Shown here: piece after piece, positions 21,870 to 34,200 of the stretch
How positions within the stretch are numbered: position 1 is the stretch's first letter
Layout: every line of letters starts with the position of its first letter
DNA from: Helianthus annuus
Taxonomy: Eukaryota; Streptophyta; Magnoliopsida; Asterales; Asteraceae
NCBI RefSeq assembly: GCF_002127325.2
Contig: NC_035440.2
Location: 70,245,819-70,309,818, forward strand
Reading direction: 5' to 3'
Length of the DNA stretch: 64,000 bases
The notes under the pieces: generated by a model
The model's input: the letters and a program-made list of their open reading frames with translations, nothing else
Databases searched by the model: none
What the model was told of the DNA's origin: nothing
Made by a program: the position numbers and the translations under genes

Positions 21870-22205
21870 ACGTCATCTCTGAATCGCTTTTATGGACCGC
21901 TCCTAAGTACAGTTTTAGCTGGATCGCTCGTAATTTTCAGTTCTAGATCGCTCCAAATGGCTATCTTAGGTGTTGGATCGCTTTTCTGGACCGCCTGAAA
22001 TACAATCTTCTGAACCACTCATTTGTCATCTGTGGATCGCTCTTTGGACAGGTTCTAGGATCGCTCTTTGTGCAATCTTTTGGATCGCTCTTTGTGCAAT
22101 TTTCTGGATCGCTCTTTGTGCACATTTCTGGATCGCTCTAAAGTTTTTGTTGGTTCGCTCATTGCTACTGCTGTGGGTCGCTTATTCAGTTACTTTGGGT
22201 CGCTT
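21870..22205 (+). repeat. Array of GGATCGCTCTTTGTG motifs in the leader of E
   Basis: About 15 copies of a GGATCGCT core stand every 20-30 bases between primer site and gag. Three consecutive copies read GGATCGCTCTTTGTGCA. The array occupies the same place as the CCGCTTGAA array of C, with a related CGCT centre. Confidence 0.85.
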
Positions 22206-22245
22206 ATACAGACTGTTTAAAAAAAATTTTCCGTTACGACTGAAA

Positions 22246-25200
22246 ATGGAAAGTCAGGATTTCTATAACATGTTTTCAGGAGTGGGTGCGACTCAAAGCC
22301 AAGCAAGTATCATGCAAAATGTCAGTTTAGAAACGAACTTGGAACGATGCAGAAACCTCCGAAACTGATGAGTTTGGATGAATATTCAGGATGGTCAGTG
22401 AGGTTTAAAAATTGGGTGCAAGCAAATCACTTAGAGAGTTGGATAAAAATCGAAAGAGAGTATGTTCCTCCAGTAGACGGGTTGAATATAAGAAAGACAA
22501 TTGCCAGTCTGACAGATGCAGAGCAGGTCGAATTCAAAGCTGAGAAGAAGATGGTCAGCATCTTACAACAAGCAATAAAGGAAGATATTTTAGTGTTACT
22601 ACAGCACAAGGATAATTCACAGTCAATTTGGCAAGCATTAGAGAAAAAATTCAAAGGCAGCGCGTCAATGATTAAAAGTAAAACGACATTGTTAAAGAAA
22701 GAGTTTGACATCTTCACAGGGATTAAGGGTGAATCAACGAAGCAGCTTATCGAGAGGTACTGTCATCTGGTATTAGAGATGAGAAGGTTGGACATTGAGA
22801 AGACAAATGAAGAGTGGATAGACAAATTGTGCGATGCACTTCCCTATGAGGAATGGGGAACGTACTTGATGATGTTAAAAAACAGTTCGGATTTCGTGAA
22901 TTATAGTTTGAGTGAGTTCATAGAGAAAATTGAAGCTCATGAGTTGGAATTGGTGAAAATCAAGAAGATGAATTCAGCGAATATGCCACAGGATGTATCT
23001 TTGTATTACAAGAGTAGTCCGGTAGTTTCGAATGTTCAGAGTCCGAAAATTCAAACTGGTTTTAGCGCAGACAACACTTCATCTGTTGCTTCAAATGCCT
23101 ATCAGTCAAGTCAATCGACTCCTTTTGCCAATTACGAGCCGAATGTCAAAGTCTTAGATCAAAATTCTCCTCAAAGCTCTACTGGGTCAAATCAACAGAC
23201 AGTTGTGTCAGGAGTGCAATGTAACATTGCAATTAACATCAAGAATGGAAATGAAATCTCCAAAAATGCAGCCAAGCAACACATCGCGTTATTGGGTTCA
23301 GTTCTCGAAGCATATGAAGGTTTGGTCGCTGGTAGGATCGGAAACTTCGATATGACTAAAGAGGATTACGATCAGATCGATCCGGAAGAACTAGAATTGA
23401 TAGACATAAAGTGGTGTATGGCAAGTCTAGTTAGAAGAGCTCAACGATTTTTGGAAATCACTGGTAGAAACAGTTTGTCGGGTCCTGATCAGAAATTAGG
23501 GTTCGATAAGTCCAAGGTCACCTGTTTTAAATGCAAAGAGAAAGGTCATTTTAAGCGGGAATGTCCGAATCGTGAGGTGAAAAATCATCAGAATCCGTTT
23601 ACCAATGATTATTACAGACAAGCTATATATCATCGCCCGAACCAACAGCCTACAGTTCAGAGACCTCAGATCGAGAACAAACCTGAGAAGGCGTTGATCG
23701 TAAACCAAGATGATGAGAAGGTTGCGTCTGGTTTTAGTTGGGACAAGTATATTCCAGGAAAAGATGATCAAGCGATGATGGCTGAAGTTGTAGAGATTAC
23801 CGAGACGGGTGCTGAGTCAGAAGTTTTCGAGAAGGTAGTTACAGAGAATGTTAGTGAAGAAGTTGAGGAAACAGTTACTGAAGCTGTTGAGTCTGTTTCT
23901 GAGATCGTGGTTGAAGAGGTTATTGAAGTTGTTGATCAGGAGGTTCCGGAGGTCGTTAAAAATGTTTCTATGGAAGATTCTGCAAAAACTGAGAAATCTG
24001 TATATGATGTTCTTAGTTTTCAATCTCGACGGGAGGAATTTGTCTATACTATGAAATCAATTTTACCTCCTAATGTTTTTGGTTCTTTTGCAGATTATTT
24101 TGAAGATCCAAGAACCGGATCGTGCCCGAGATTCGTAGCAGAGAAAGAAGAAGTCGAGGAGATGATTGATGTGTCGAAGGAAATGACTGAAGAAACTCTA
24201 AAGGAGATTGCAGATAAAGCACTGATGAGCAAATTAAAAGAGGTAGATTCAGACATTCAGGAGTCAGTCGATAAAGTGTCAGGTCTAGGAGAGGAATCTG
24301 GAGTCTTAGAAGTCAACATGGTCAAGTCGTCTGAGTTGGAGTCAAATCCTGTTGGTAAAATTGTTTGTGAGAATGAGATTATAGTAGAAAAAGTTTCAAT
24401 TTCTGATACACCATGTCAACGTTGTTCACAACCATGCACGGAGTGTCTTGAAAAAGACACCATGTATCAGTAACTGAAACAACATGCAGATCTGATGAAG
24501 TTTGACTTAGGGCAAGTAAAAGAGGCGTACGACACATTGTCTAGGTCAATAAAAATGATCCAAAAGAAAGTCTTGAAAACGATAAAGCAACCAAGCTGGC
24601 ACAATCAACTTTATTTGACAAACAAAGAGAAGTAAACTTTCATTTAGACACAATCGCATCTTTAAGAAAAGAGCTTGAGTTGACTAAAATTGAAAATGAT
24701 AGAATTGATCAGAAATTGATGAGTTATGTGGCGTCATCATATGTGTTAGAGCAAATAGTACCACAACAACCACATGCTTCACCTGCCTTTAACAGTGTTC
24801 CACCCCCAATGTGGAATCATTATACACAGAAATATCCAGATGGGGTAGAAGCTGCATTAAACATCAAACTAAAAACACTTGAGAATGATTTACCTGATAA
24901 CATTGATATAACTTTCACTGCGTCTGACACTGACAACGAATCCCAGGTAATCAAAAATGTTATTGATCAGGTGTTGGACGATGATAGTGAGAAATCTGAG
25001 AAGGCAAAATCAGTGGAGTCCGGTAGTGATTCTGAGGAGGACGGAAACTTTTTAGATCGTTATTTGACAAAAACGGATAAAAGTGTGGATGATGATTCAA
25101 TTATGGTGGCTTACACTATGGTTGGATCTGACAAACTTTACTCCAACACCGAGTTTCCGCTTCAGAATGTTAAATTTGAGAATGTTCAGAAAGTGTTTAA

Positions 25201-26176
25201 GCTGATTGAGCTGAGCGTAAATGAGTTAAAGAAAAATGATTTCTTTTCAAAACTAAATAAGTCAATTGGTTCGTCACGTCCTACTAGTCCAGAAAAGGTA
25301 GAGGGGGTGGGTAAAAACCAAAACAAGAAAAATCAGTTAAAGAATAAAGGTCTTGGTTTTGAGAAGAAAATGACTAAGAAGTTGGTAAAGCCAAAAGATA
25401 GAATTGATGATGTATTTGTTTGTGGTCCGAGCACTGAGACTGAAAAAGATTATATTTTTAGTCAAAAGGCCGTGGACGATTTCAATGCAGCGCAGAAGCT
25501 GAAAGCAGAAACTGTTAGTAGCACATTTGTTGAGTATAACAAACGTGTATGCTATCGCTGCAATGAAGTCGGCCATATGGCGAAGCAGTGTAAGAAAGTG
25601 ATCGAAAAACCGAGTGTGGTAAAAGCTGTTAATAAACAAGTGGTTGAGAAACCGAAGGTTGAAAAACCTAAGGTTAAAAACAAAAATGTATCAAAACAGA
25701 CCATTCAAAAACCTCGACCAAAATCACCGATCGTTGCTAAAGATAAACAAGTGATGGTTTCGCTGATCCGAATTCTCAAACGAGGAGAAAAGTTGAAGTC
25801 GGAGGATAAGCCAGAATCGATTTTCGAAATTGGCGAGTCTTCTAAGTCCCCCAAGACTTCGAAATTTTACCCCAAAGCAAAAACTTTTGAAAATCAGTCA
25901 TGGATCGCGAAATCTAAACCATCTGGTGAGATTAAAAAGATGGAAAGTGTGTTGAAAAATGAGTCACAGTCTGTGAAAGATGATGTTGCTGTATTTGAGT
26001 CTGAAATTGATCAGTTTTTGTCGAAATTTCCCAAACTTCATAACAATGTGAAACAAGATAAAAAGGAAATTGAGTCAAATGTCACATTTAACTTTCCAAA
26101 AACGAGTGAGAAATGCAATGTAGTTTTTGGTACAATGTCAGAAGTTAAAAGGTCGTGGGCATCATTGTTTAACTGA
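22246..26176 (+). pseudogene. gag: gag of element E
   Basis: The likely start is ATG 22246. A frameshift near 22335 leads into a long frame (22347-24473) with the capsid-like UBN2/copia-gag domain, including the MQKPPKLM and NWVQANHL motifs. The first knuckle (CFKCKEKGHFKREC) is near 23523. An acidic valine-glutamate coiled region follows (about 23800-23960). TAA at 24471 and another shift near 24570 break the gene before the C-terminal part (about 24680-26176). That part holds the coiled-coil end, the second knuckle (CYRCNEVGHMAKQC, near 25550) and the terminal SWASLFN. At about 1,300 codons it is long for a copia Gag but typical of these relatives. Confidence 0.9.
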
Positions 26177-26213
26177 TGTGTTTGTGAATTGATTGTAGGA
26201 GCTGCCCAAGTCT

Positions 26214-29200
26214 GTGCTCTCAAGGTGGATAATGGACTGCGGAGCGTCGCGACACATGACGGGATCCTTAGCACTGTTATATGATGTCAAAGCGATTAAT
26301 GGAAGTTACGTTGGATTTGCCGGTAACCAAGGAGGAAGGATTGTTGGTCAGGGAATGCTCACGAACGGCATCATATCGTTTGACAAAGTGAATTATATTG
26401 TTGAACTGACGAACAATTTGTTAAGTATTTCGCAAATCTGTGACAAAGACTTTAGCGTACACTTTACAAAAACAGAATGTTTGGTCTTAAAACCAGGGTT
26501 TAAAGTCCCTGATGAGTTGGTTCTGTTGCGCGCGCCTAGGGTTAATGATCTTTACATTTTAGACATGAGCGCTGCAACACCAACAACTCCTCAAAAACAA
26601 TGCTTTGTGACAAAATCTAAAGCAACTGAAAAAGAGTCGGTTATGTGGCACAGAAAGATGGGTCATATACACATTCGTAAAATGAACTTTCTTGTGCACA
26701 ACGATTTGGTAGAAGGTGTGAATGTTAAAAATTTTCATTTACCTGACGATTGTGTTGCATGTAAGAAAGGTAAACAGGTACGGAAGTCTCATCCGCCAAA
26801 GATGCTCAACACCATCCGGTTACCTCTCAAGAGATTGCATATGGATCTCTTCGGGCTGGTCAACGTCAAAAGCATCAGTGGAGATTCTTACTGTCTGGTG
26901 GTTACGGATGATTATACAAGATTTTCATGGGTCGTTTGTTTGGAGAAGAAGGATGAAACGTTCGAGGCTTTAATGGTTTTGTTCAAAAAGATGGAAACAG
27001 TGTACAAGCTGCCGATCAGGAGAATTCGAAGCGATAACAGAACCGAGTTCAAAAACAACAAAATGTACGAATTCTGCAATGAGAAAGGGATTCTTCACGA
27101 ATTCAGTGCGCCATATACACCACAACAAAACGGCGTGGCTGAGCGAAAGAATAGAACCCTAATCGAGACTGCACGTACTATGTTGGCCGATTCAAAGCTT
27201 CCAATTTTCTTCTGGAGTGAAGCAGTGTCAGCGGCCTGTTATACATTGAATAGAGTTCTGACAGTGAAAAAATATAAAAAGACTTGTTTTGAGTTGTTGC
27301 ATCGCTATAAGCCAAATCTTGAGTTCTTAGAACCTTTTGGCTCTCCGTGTACATTCATCAATGCTGATGGTAAATTCGGAGCGAAAGCGAATGAAGGATT
27401 TTTCGTAGGATATGCCAGCCCGTTAAAGAGGGTGTTTGTACCGTGTCTGGGGAAGGTGATTCAGGTCCATCATGTGGATTGTCAGAAGCATACGCCATCG
27501 CAACAACTTCCCGGACAAAGATTCCTATTTGACTACGACAAACTCTGAGAATCGTTTCATCTGCCGTCCGAGCCGAGTGAGGAGGAACTTGCTCTCATGT
27601 ACTTGTATCCGCAAAGTCAGTTGCAAGAGCCGGAATCTAGACCGCTAGATGTTCCTACGCCCACCGTGGGTACTCACGATGATGAAGCAGGACCAAGTGG
27701 AACCGTTCATATATCGCCAGAGGAACCAGAGGAACCAGCTCCGTCATTTGACGTTTCTGACGACTCAGAGGAGGAACCCGCTCCTACCTTTGACGAGGAA
27801 CCAAATGAGACATCAGAGGAGGCTGTTGATCAAATCGTTGGTCTCGACATTTCAAATCTGGAATCGGAAGTTGTGGTGCCTGATACTGTGATGCCACGGA
27901 CACTGTCTTACCATCCTTCAGAACAAATTATCGGCGATTTACAAAGTGGTGTCAAAACAAGACATCAGATAGATCAAGCTTTTACATGTTTTTATTCTGA
28001 TATAGCTGATATGCAGAAAGAAGTCTCATACAAATGTTTTATTTCGCAGATTGAGCCCAGGACTTACAAAGAAGCATTGACCGAGGACAGCTGGGTGAAT
28101 GCTATGCAGGAGGAACTGCAACAATTTGAGAAGTTGGGCGTCTAGAGACTCGTTGATCTGCCGAAGAATCAGAAGCTGATAAAGACAAAATGGGTGTTTA
28201 AATGTAAACGTGATGATAGAGGAGTCGTGGTGAGGAACAAAGCACGTCTAGTGGTCCAGGGCTTCAGCCAACAGGAGGGAATAGACTATGAAGAAGTTTA
28301 TGCGCCGGTTGCAAGGCTTGAAGCAATCCGCATCTTTCTAGCCTTTGCTTCATGGAAAGATTTCAAAGTCTATCAACTCGATGTTAAATCGGCATTCCTG
28401 TATGGCAAGATTCGAGAAGAAGTTTACGTGGGGCAACCACCGGGGTTTGCAGATCCGCTAAACAGAGACAAGGTGTATTTGCTGGATAAAGCTTTATACG
28501 GTCTCCACCAGGCCCCGAGAGCCTGGTATGAGACGCTATCGACCTACTTGCTGGACAACGGGTTCACAAGAGGCACAGTAGATAGCACCTTGTTCACAAG
28601 AGAAGTAGCTGGCCACTTGTTGATTGTGCAGATCTATGTCGACGATATTATTTTTGGTTCCACCAACGACGAGCTATGCAAAGAGTTTGAAGTTGTGATG
28701 AAGAAGAAATTCGAGATGAGTTCTATGGGGGAGATGAAGTTCTTCCTCGGGTTACAAGTTGAACAACTACCCGACGGAATCTTTATTCATCAATCGAAGT
28801 ATGTAAAGGACGTGCTGGATTAGTTTGACATGACAGAATGCAGTCCTGCATCAACCCCCCTCGCACAAAATCATGGTATTTGTCCGGATGAACAAGGTGT
28901 GAAGATGGATGAAACATTATACAGATCGATCATCGGCTCGTTGATGTATCTTACAGCTTCCCGGCCCGACATCATGTATCCGACATGTTTGTGCGCACGA
29001 TATCAGTCAAACCCGAAGCAATCACATCTGACAATCGTCAAACGAATTCTACGGTATTTGAAGGGATGCCCAAGCATCGGCTTGTGGTACCCTCGCTCGG
29101 GTGATTTTACATTATCTGGTTTTGCTGATTCAGACTTCGGTAGTTGTAAGCAGAACGCTAAGTCCACCACTGCTGGGTGCCAGTTCTTCGGAACTCGGCT

Positions 29201-29627
29201 CGTTACCTAGCAGTGCAAGAAGCAAACTGCAGTCGCGCTCTCAACCTGTGAGGCTGAGTACGTCTCAGCCTCTAGCTGTTGCTCGCAGATCCTCTGGATC
29301 CAACAGAAGATGCGCGATTTCGGTCTGCAATTCTTGGATACACCAATATTTGTGGACAATGAAGCGGCCATCAATGTTACGAAAAATCCGGTTCACCACT
29401 CAAAAACGAAACACATAGAAATCCGTCACCATTTTATTCGAGATTGTTACGAAAAGAAATTAATACAGATTGAACATGTGAGCACCGATGATCAGAAAGC
29501 TGATTTTTACACAAAACCGTTTGATAAAAAGAGATTTTATTATCTTTTAAGATTAAATGGGTTAAAAAATCTGCAATCTGGGAGGGTTATCGAGTGTGAA
29601 GCCGAATTGGGCGGCGATCTGACTTGA
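26214..29627 (+). pseudogene. pol: pol of element E, one frame with four stop codons
   Basis: The protease core DCGASRHMTG is near 26235. The integrase has HRKMGHIH near 26650, RSDNRTEF near 27030 (Asn-Arg replaces the usual Asn-Gly beside the catalytic Asp) and GVAERKNRTL near 27134. The RT has [10 protein letters not shown] near 28635, and RNase H runs to 29627. The whole gene lies in one frame, and no frameshift is seen. Stops are TGA 27546, TAG 28143 (C has TGG), TAG 28821 (C has a Lys codon) and TAG 29208 (C has TGG). The stop pattern suggests base transitions rather than general decay. Confidence 0.93.
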
Positions 29628-30989
29628 ACCATATCGAGTTGTCAACTTTTGTTTGTACAGTTGTATTTCCTGATTTTCGTTAAAAACAAAAACACAAAAA
29701 TATGTTTTAGTTTTAGGTGGAGATATTCGTAGAAAAATACAAAAACATGATAAAATCATAAAAATCCTAAAACATTAAAAAATTCAAAAAGAGCTGTGTA
29801 GTATAGGGGAAATGATAGTACATCAGCTAGACGGGCACAGTACGCTAGTGATATGTAATGAAAAAATGCAATTAAGCAGTCTCGCTAAAGATGGGCCGGT
29901 AGGTTCTTACAGATTTAGTAGATCGGTTTGGGATATAAACTAAATTTAACTTGCGTTTTTGTGGGGAACACCTCCAGGATATATAGGTAACCCCTGAAAT
30001 CCTGTTTGAAAGGTCCCGTATTCTGAGATACTAGGTCTTTATACTCGATGATATCTGGGGTATTATCCCGGGACTTCTGCTGTATGGAAATACTGACCTA
30101 GTCCCCGGATAATACTTTACGCAAAAGCTTTGAAAAATAAGCTTCACCCTCAGCATGCTGATGAAACAATAAAATTGATAGTCGCTGCTGTTGAAATGCA
30201 AAAGATCCTCTAAAGGGGACCCACCGAAAAGTCGAGCCGTCATCTCTCTGCTGAACGGAAGTTCTGACATGAGCTCTCACGGTTTCGCATCTACCCCCAA
30301 CAGATATCAGCTGTGGTATATTCACCTGTAAGACTGAATACTGGGATCCGGATACGGGAGTATATACTGAGGTGGGAACACACGTTGACGTTTAAGTCTC
30401 TAAAACACTAAATAACGTATCCCGAACAGATTGAAAATTCTATGAGAATTTAAAGTGGATCAATATACCGATAATCAACGCGAATTGCTTAAATGTGTAA
30501 AATGAAATAAGCTTAACGGTGCTTGTGTTCTGTCAGCAGCTGATATGATCCCCTAACACGCTCGAAAAAAATATTGTGTGTATATATTTCAGTTTGTACA
30601 GCTTTAAACCCAAAAAGATTTTCTTTTCTCATTTTAGTTTCGACAACTGATACTGGGGATTGGAAGTTCAAAGCCTGTGTGCAGATCATGTTGGTGTCTG
30701 ATGAGGGTTGGGTAAGCTGTGATTGCAAACATAGATCTGGTATGATGTTTGAAAGACAAAATGTGTAAATGTTTGAATCGTTGAAAAGTTCATTAATTTG
30801 AACTGGTTTTGAAACAAAACGACAAAGTACTTCATAAATCTGATCAACCAGGGCCATTGATTTGGACTTGGTAGGTCAAACAACTGTCCAGGGTCATTAA
30901 ATTGGACTTGGTCAACTGGGTGCCAGCGTGTGAAATCGAAAAAGTTGAAAAATGTATAAAAAAATTAATTTCTTGAAAAATCAAAGTTT
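29628..30989 (+). other. Non-coding block between pol and third gene of E
   Basis: No coding capacity. It carries the same blocks as the 3' regions of A, C, D and F: a degenerate tract (TTAGGTGGAG, near 29713), the hairpin (30060-30115), CTGAACGGAAGTTCTGAC, TACGGGAGTATAT and AAGCTTAACGGTGCTTGTG (near 30510). Here the block does not lead to the LTR but to the third gene. Confidence 0.78.
30060..30115 (+). other. Conserved hairpin of element E
   Basis: Left arm GTATTATCCCGGGACT (30060-30075) and right arm AGTCCCCGGATAATAC (30100-30115) pair at 15 of 16 positions. Relative to C, one stem pair changed from T-A to C-G on both sides. Confidence 0.75.
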
Positions 30990-31100
30990 GGATCGCTTTT
31001 GTGACAATGGGTCGCTCTTTTGTCAAAATAACATTGCGGACCGCTCATAAGGACATGACAAATAAGCGGTTCAGACCTCATATATAAGGAACATGGTCCG
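30990..31100 (+). promoter_or_regulatory. U3-like internal promoter before the third gene of E
   Basis: GGATCGCTTTTGTGACA (30990-31006) is identical to 21341-21357 in the LTR. It is followed, in the same order, by a GGACCGCTCATAAGGACATG-like stretch and AAGCGGTTCA. A TATATAAGG box lies at 31081, about 91 bases after the first motif; in the LTR the same distance is 85. The segment therefore resembles the promoter half of the LTR of E and stands about 150 bases upstream of the ATG at 31248. Promoter activity is inferred. Confidence 0.65.
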
Positions 31101-31247
31101 CTTTTTCTGTCATTACCCAAACCGCTTTTAAGTCATCTTCTCTGGAAGATTTTGAGCGATCCCATCTGTTTCATCGTGTTCATCGAGATTTACTGCTATT
31201 TGATCTGATTTCCCTCTTGTTTTTGATAGATTTCCATTGTTTACATC

Positions 31248-34200
31248 ATGGGAAAGGTAAGTATTCTCTTAATTTCAGTTCTAGTGTGTTAAACCACGTC
31301 TGTCGGCATGTATGTATGAACGATTCGTGTTTTGTGCCTTTAACTGTCAAATCTGTATGAATTGTTAGCTTGATTGTTGTCGTCTGATGATTTTAATAGT
31401 TGTATAACCTGTTAAATGCTGTAATTTAGGTGTTTGATGAGAGTTGTCGGTAATGAATGGTTTCAATCTTAGATCTAGAGAGTTTTAGGAATGGTTGTAG
31501 GAATCAAAAGACACCCTTAGGTTCGGAATGTTGAGTAGAATCTGATTTTAGAATCAATTTTAGGTGTTAAGATGTGTTTACATGTATTTGATTTTAGGAT
31601 CGCTTTTACAGTCAGGATGTTCAGATCCGCTCATATGACATGTTAGAACCGCTCATATGTCATCTTTGAATCGCTCATGTGTCATTCTTTGAACCGCTTA
31701 TAGATCATCTGTTGAACCGCCCATATGTACCATCTGTGAACCGCCCATATGTACCATCTGTGAACCGCCCATATGTACCATCTGTGAACCGCCTATATGT
31801 ACAATCTGTGAATCGCTCATATGTACCATGTTAGGACCGCCCATTTGAACAATTTCAGGATCGCTTTTAAGGCATTTTAGGGAGGTTTCGCTTATGTGAC
31901 TAGGGATGGTTCGCTTTTTGAGTATTTTCTAAGTAGGACCACTTTTTAGTCATAACTGTGGTTCGCCTATAGGGCTGTGATGTGTTTGATCCGCTTTTGT
32001 GATATTATATTGTTTGGTTCGCTTTTAACGCATTGTGATGGATCGTCTTTTTGGTCAAATGTTCAAAATGTGAAATTTTTCTAAGTCTGTGTTTGTATTG
32101 TTGTTGTGCAGGCATCACCAAATGTGTTATTCGATCCAGTACACAACAGTTGTGTTGATTTAGATGTGGAAAAGTATCCTCTATTATCAAAATTCAGCAG
32201 TATTTTGGAGTACATGGATCGTATTCCAGTAAAGAAAGCCATGACTGACTAGAGGCCGCTGTATCGATCGCATATTAGTCGATTTTGGAAAAGTGCAAAG
32301 TATGACGAGGCAAGCAAGGTGATTTCATCAGAAGTGGAAGTGGATGGAAAGTTGGAGACTATTCTGGTGACTGAAGCGTTAGTTCGCGAAGTAATGAATT
32401 TTCCTGATGAGGCCAATTACCCCACAAGGTTTCCTGAACGAATGGTGAAGGGGTGTATGCTACGTTTGGGATACAGAAGCACATTGAACACCGGGAACTA
32501 CTTAAAGTCAAAATTTTAGAAATCATTCAAATTTTTAATCCATTGTATTTTGATTTCCCTGAGTCACACAAAGGGCAGTTATGATCAGATGAGGGATTAT
32601 CAGATGAACATGCTAACGGCATTAGTGTTGAATAAGAAATACAACTTCTCACATATAGTTTTTCATTATATGGTGGAAAATCTCTCGTCGGATGTTAGAG
32701 TCTGGAGATATCCACGTTTTGTTCAAATGATGATTGATCGTGCATACCCTGGAATTGATAGAAACATTAAGGATGATCTTCTTGTTCAAGCTCACATGTC
32801 AAATATCTCGTTAAAGAATCTTGTCAAGTATCATCCTCATCATCCAGAGCCGGAGTTAGTGATTGAAAACTTCGGATTACTTAGAGATGCAAATTATGTG
32901 GATCCTGATCCAGAAAATCATCAGAATTGGAGAAATCAAGAAGAAATGAAAGAAGCATTGTATGCTGTAGAATTGAAAATAATTCAGGGTTTCAAACCAA
33001 CAAAGAATGAGTGGTATGTGAAGGAGTCTGGACGCAGACGTAGACTTGCAACTCCTGTAGCTGAAGGTGAAGGTTCTTCTTCAAAGCCGAAGAAGAAACA
33101 AAAGAAGAAGGCTGAAACTGTGTTAGTAGATGAGTCTGAAGAAGAAGTTCCTGAGGTGAACATTGAAAAGGAACAAGAGGCGGCTAGTGTAGCACATATT
33201 GAAATCAATATAGATTTGTTTACATCTGATGCGTATTTTGTTGATATTGTTGATATTCAACAGGAAAGAGAGAAAGTGGTAGAAGATGTTGAAGGTGATG
33301 ATGTTGATAAAGACACTACTAGTTCTTCTAGTGGGTCTGTTTTTGAAGTAGTTGATGCAAAAGAACGTGAAAGGCGAATGAGAGAAGAGGTAGAAAAGGA
33401 GAAGTTACTTAGAAAGAGGAAGAGAGAAGAGAAAGAAGATGCACCTTATGAACCTTCTCCTGAGCATGTTTCAGCATCACAATCTACTCCTAAGGGTAAA
33501 AAGAAAGCTGGTGGTCGAAAGAAGGCTACTCCAAAGATTAAAGTGTCAAAGCGCCCTCAGAAGATTATGCAAACACAATCTACACCTCCACGTCATCAAA
33601 CACCTCCACGTCAACCAACACCTCCACAATCTCCAATACATCAATCTCCTCTCAGACATCCAACACCACAACAATCACCAAGACAACCTACTCCTCCATC
33701 ACATTCAACACCACCCAGACAACCTACTCCACAACGACAACCATCTCCTCTGTTTCCACCATCACCACCTCCACATCAACAATATTATTCTTCACAAGAT
33801 CTTTTTGGCACACCTCCAATCGCTCAAGCACAACCTGGTTCTTCAAGTAGAGGCCTTGCGATACCGCATGATAATCTGCTAGATGTTGATTTCGATTTTG
33901 CAAACAATTCTCAACTATTGAAGTTGGAAAAGAGAATTGATGAGGTGATAGCAGAAAATAAAAAGTTGGCGAGTGAATGTAAAAAGATTGCTGAAAGAGA
34001 AAAGTCTCTTGCTGGTAAAGTGCAGAGGTTAGAAGGCGAAAACAAAGTATTGGCACTGAAAATTAAAGTTGATCAGACGGAAATTGATGTTTTGAAAGTT
34101 CGAGTGTCTGAATTAGAAGAGGAGAAGAATCGTCGAGAAAGTGAAAACGAGTACTATAAGTTGAAGAATAAAGAGCTTATGGCTGCTAAAGCATTGCATG

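Noticed and set aside
31725..31800. CRISPR-like array in the third-gene intron
   Set aside because: The units are contiguous tandem repeats without unique spacers, and the sequence is plant nuclear DNA.
33438..33882. Histidine- and leucine-rich ORF overlapping the third gene
   Set aside because: It is the shadow of the proline/glutamine-rich region in another frame.
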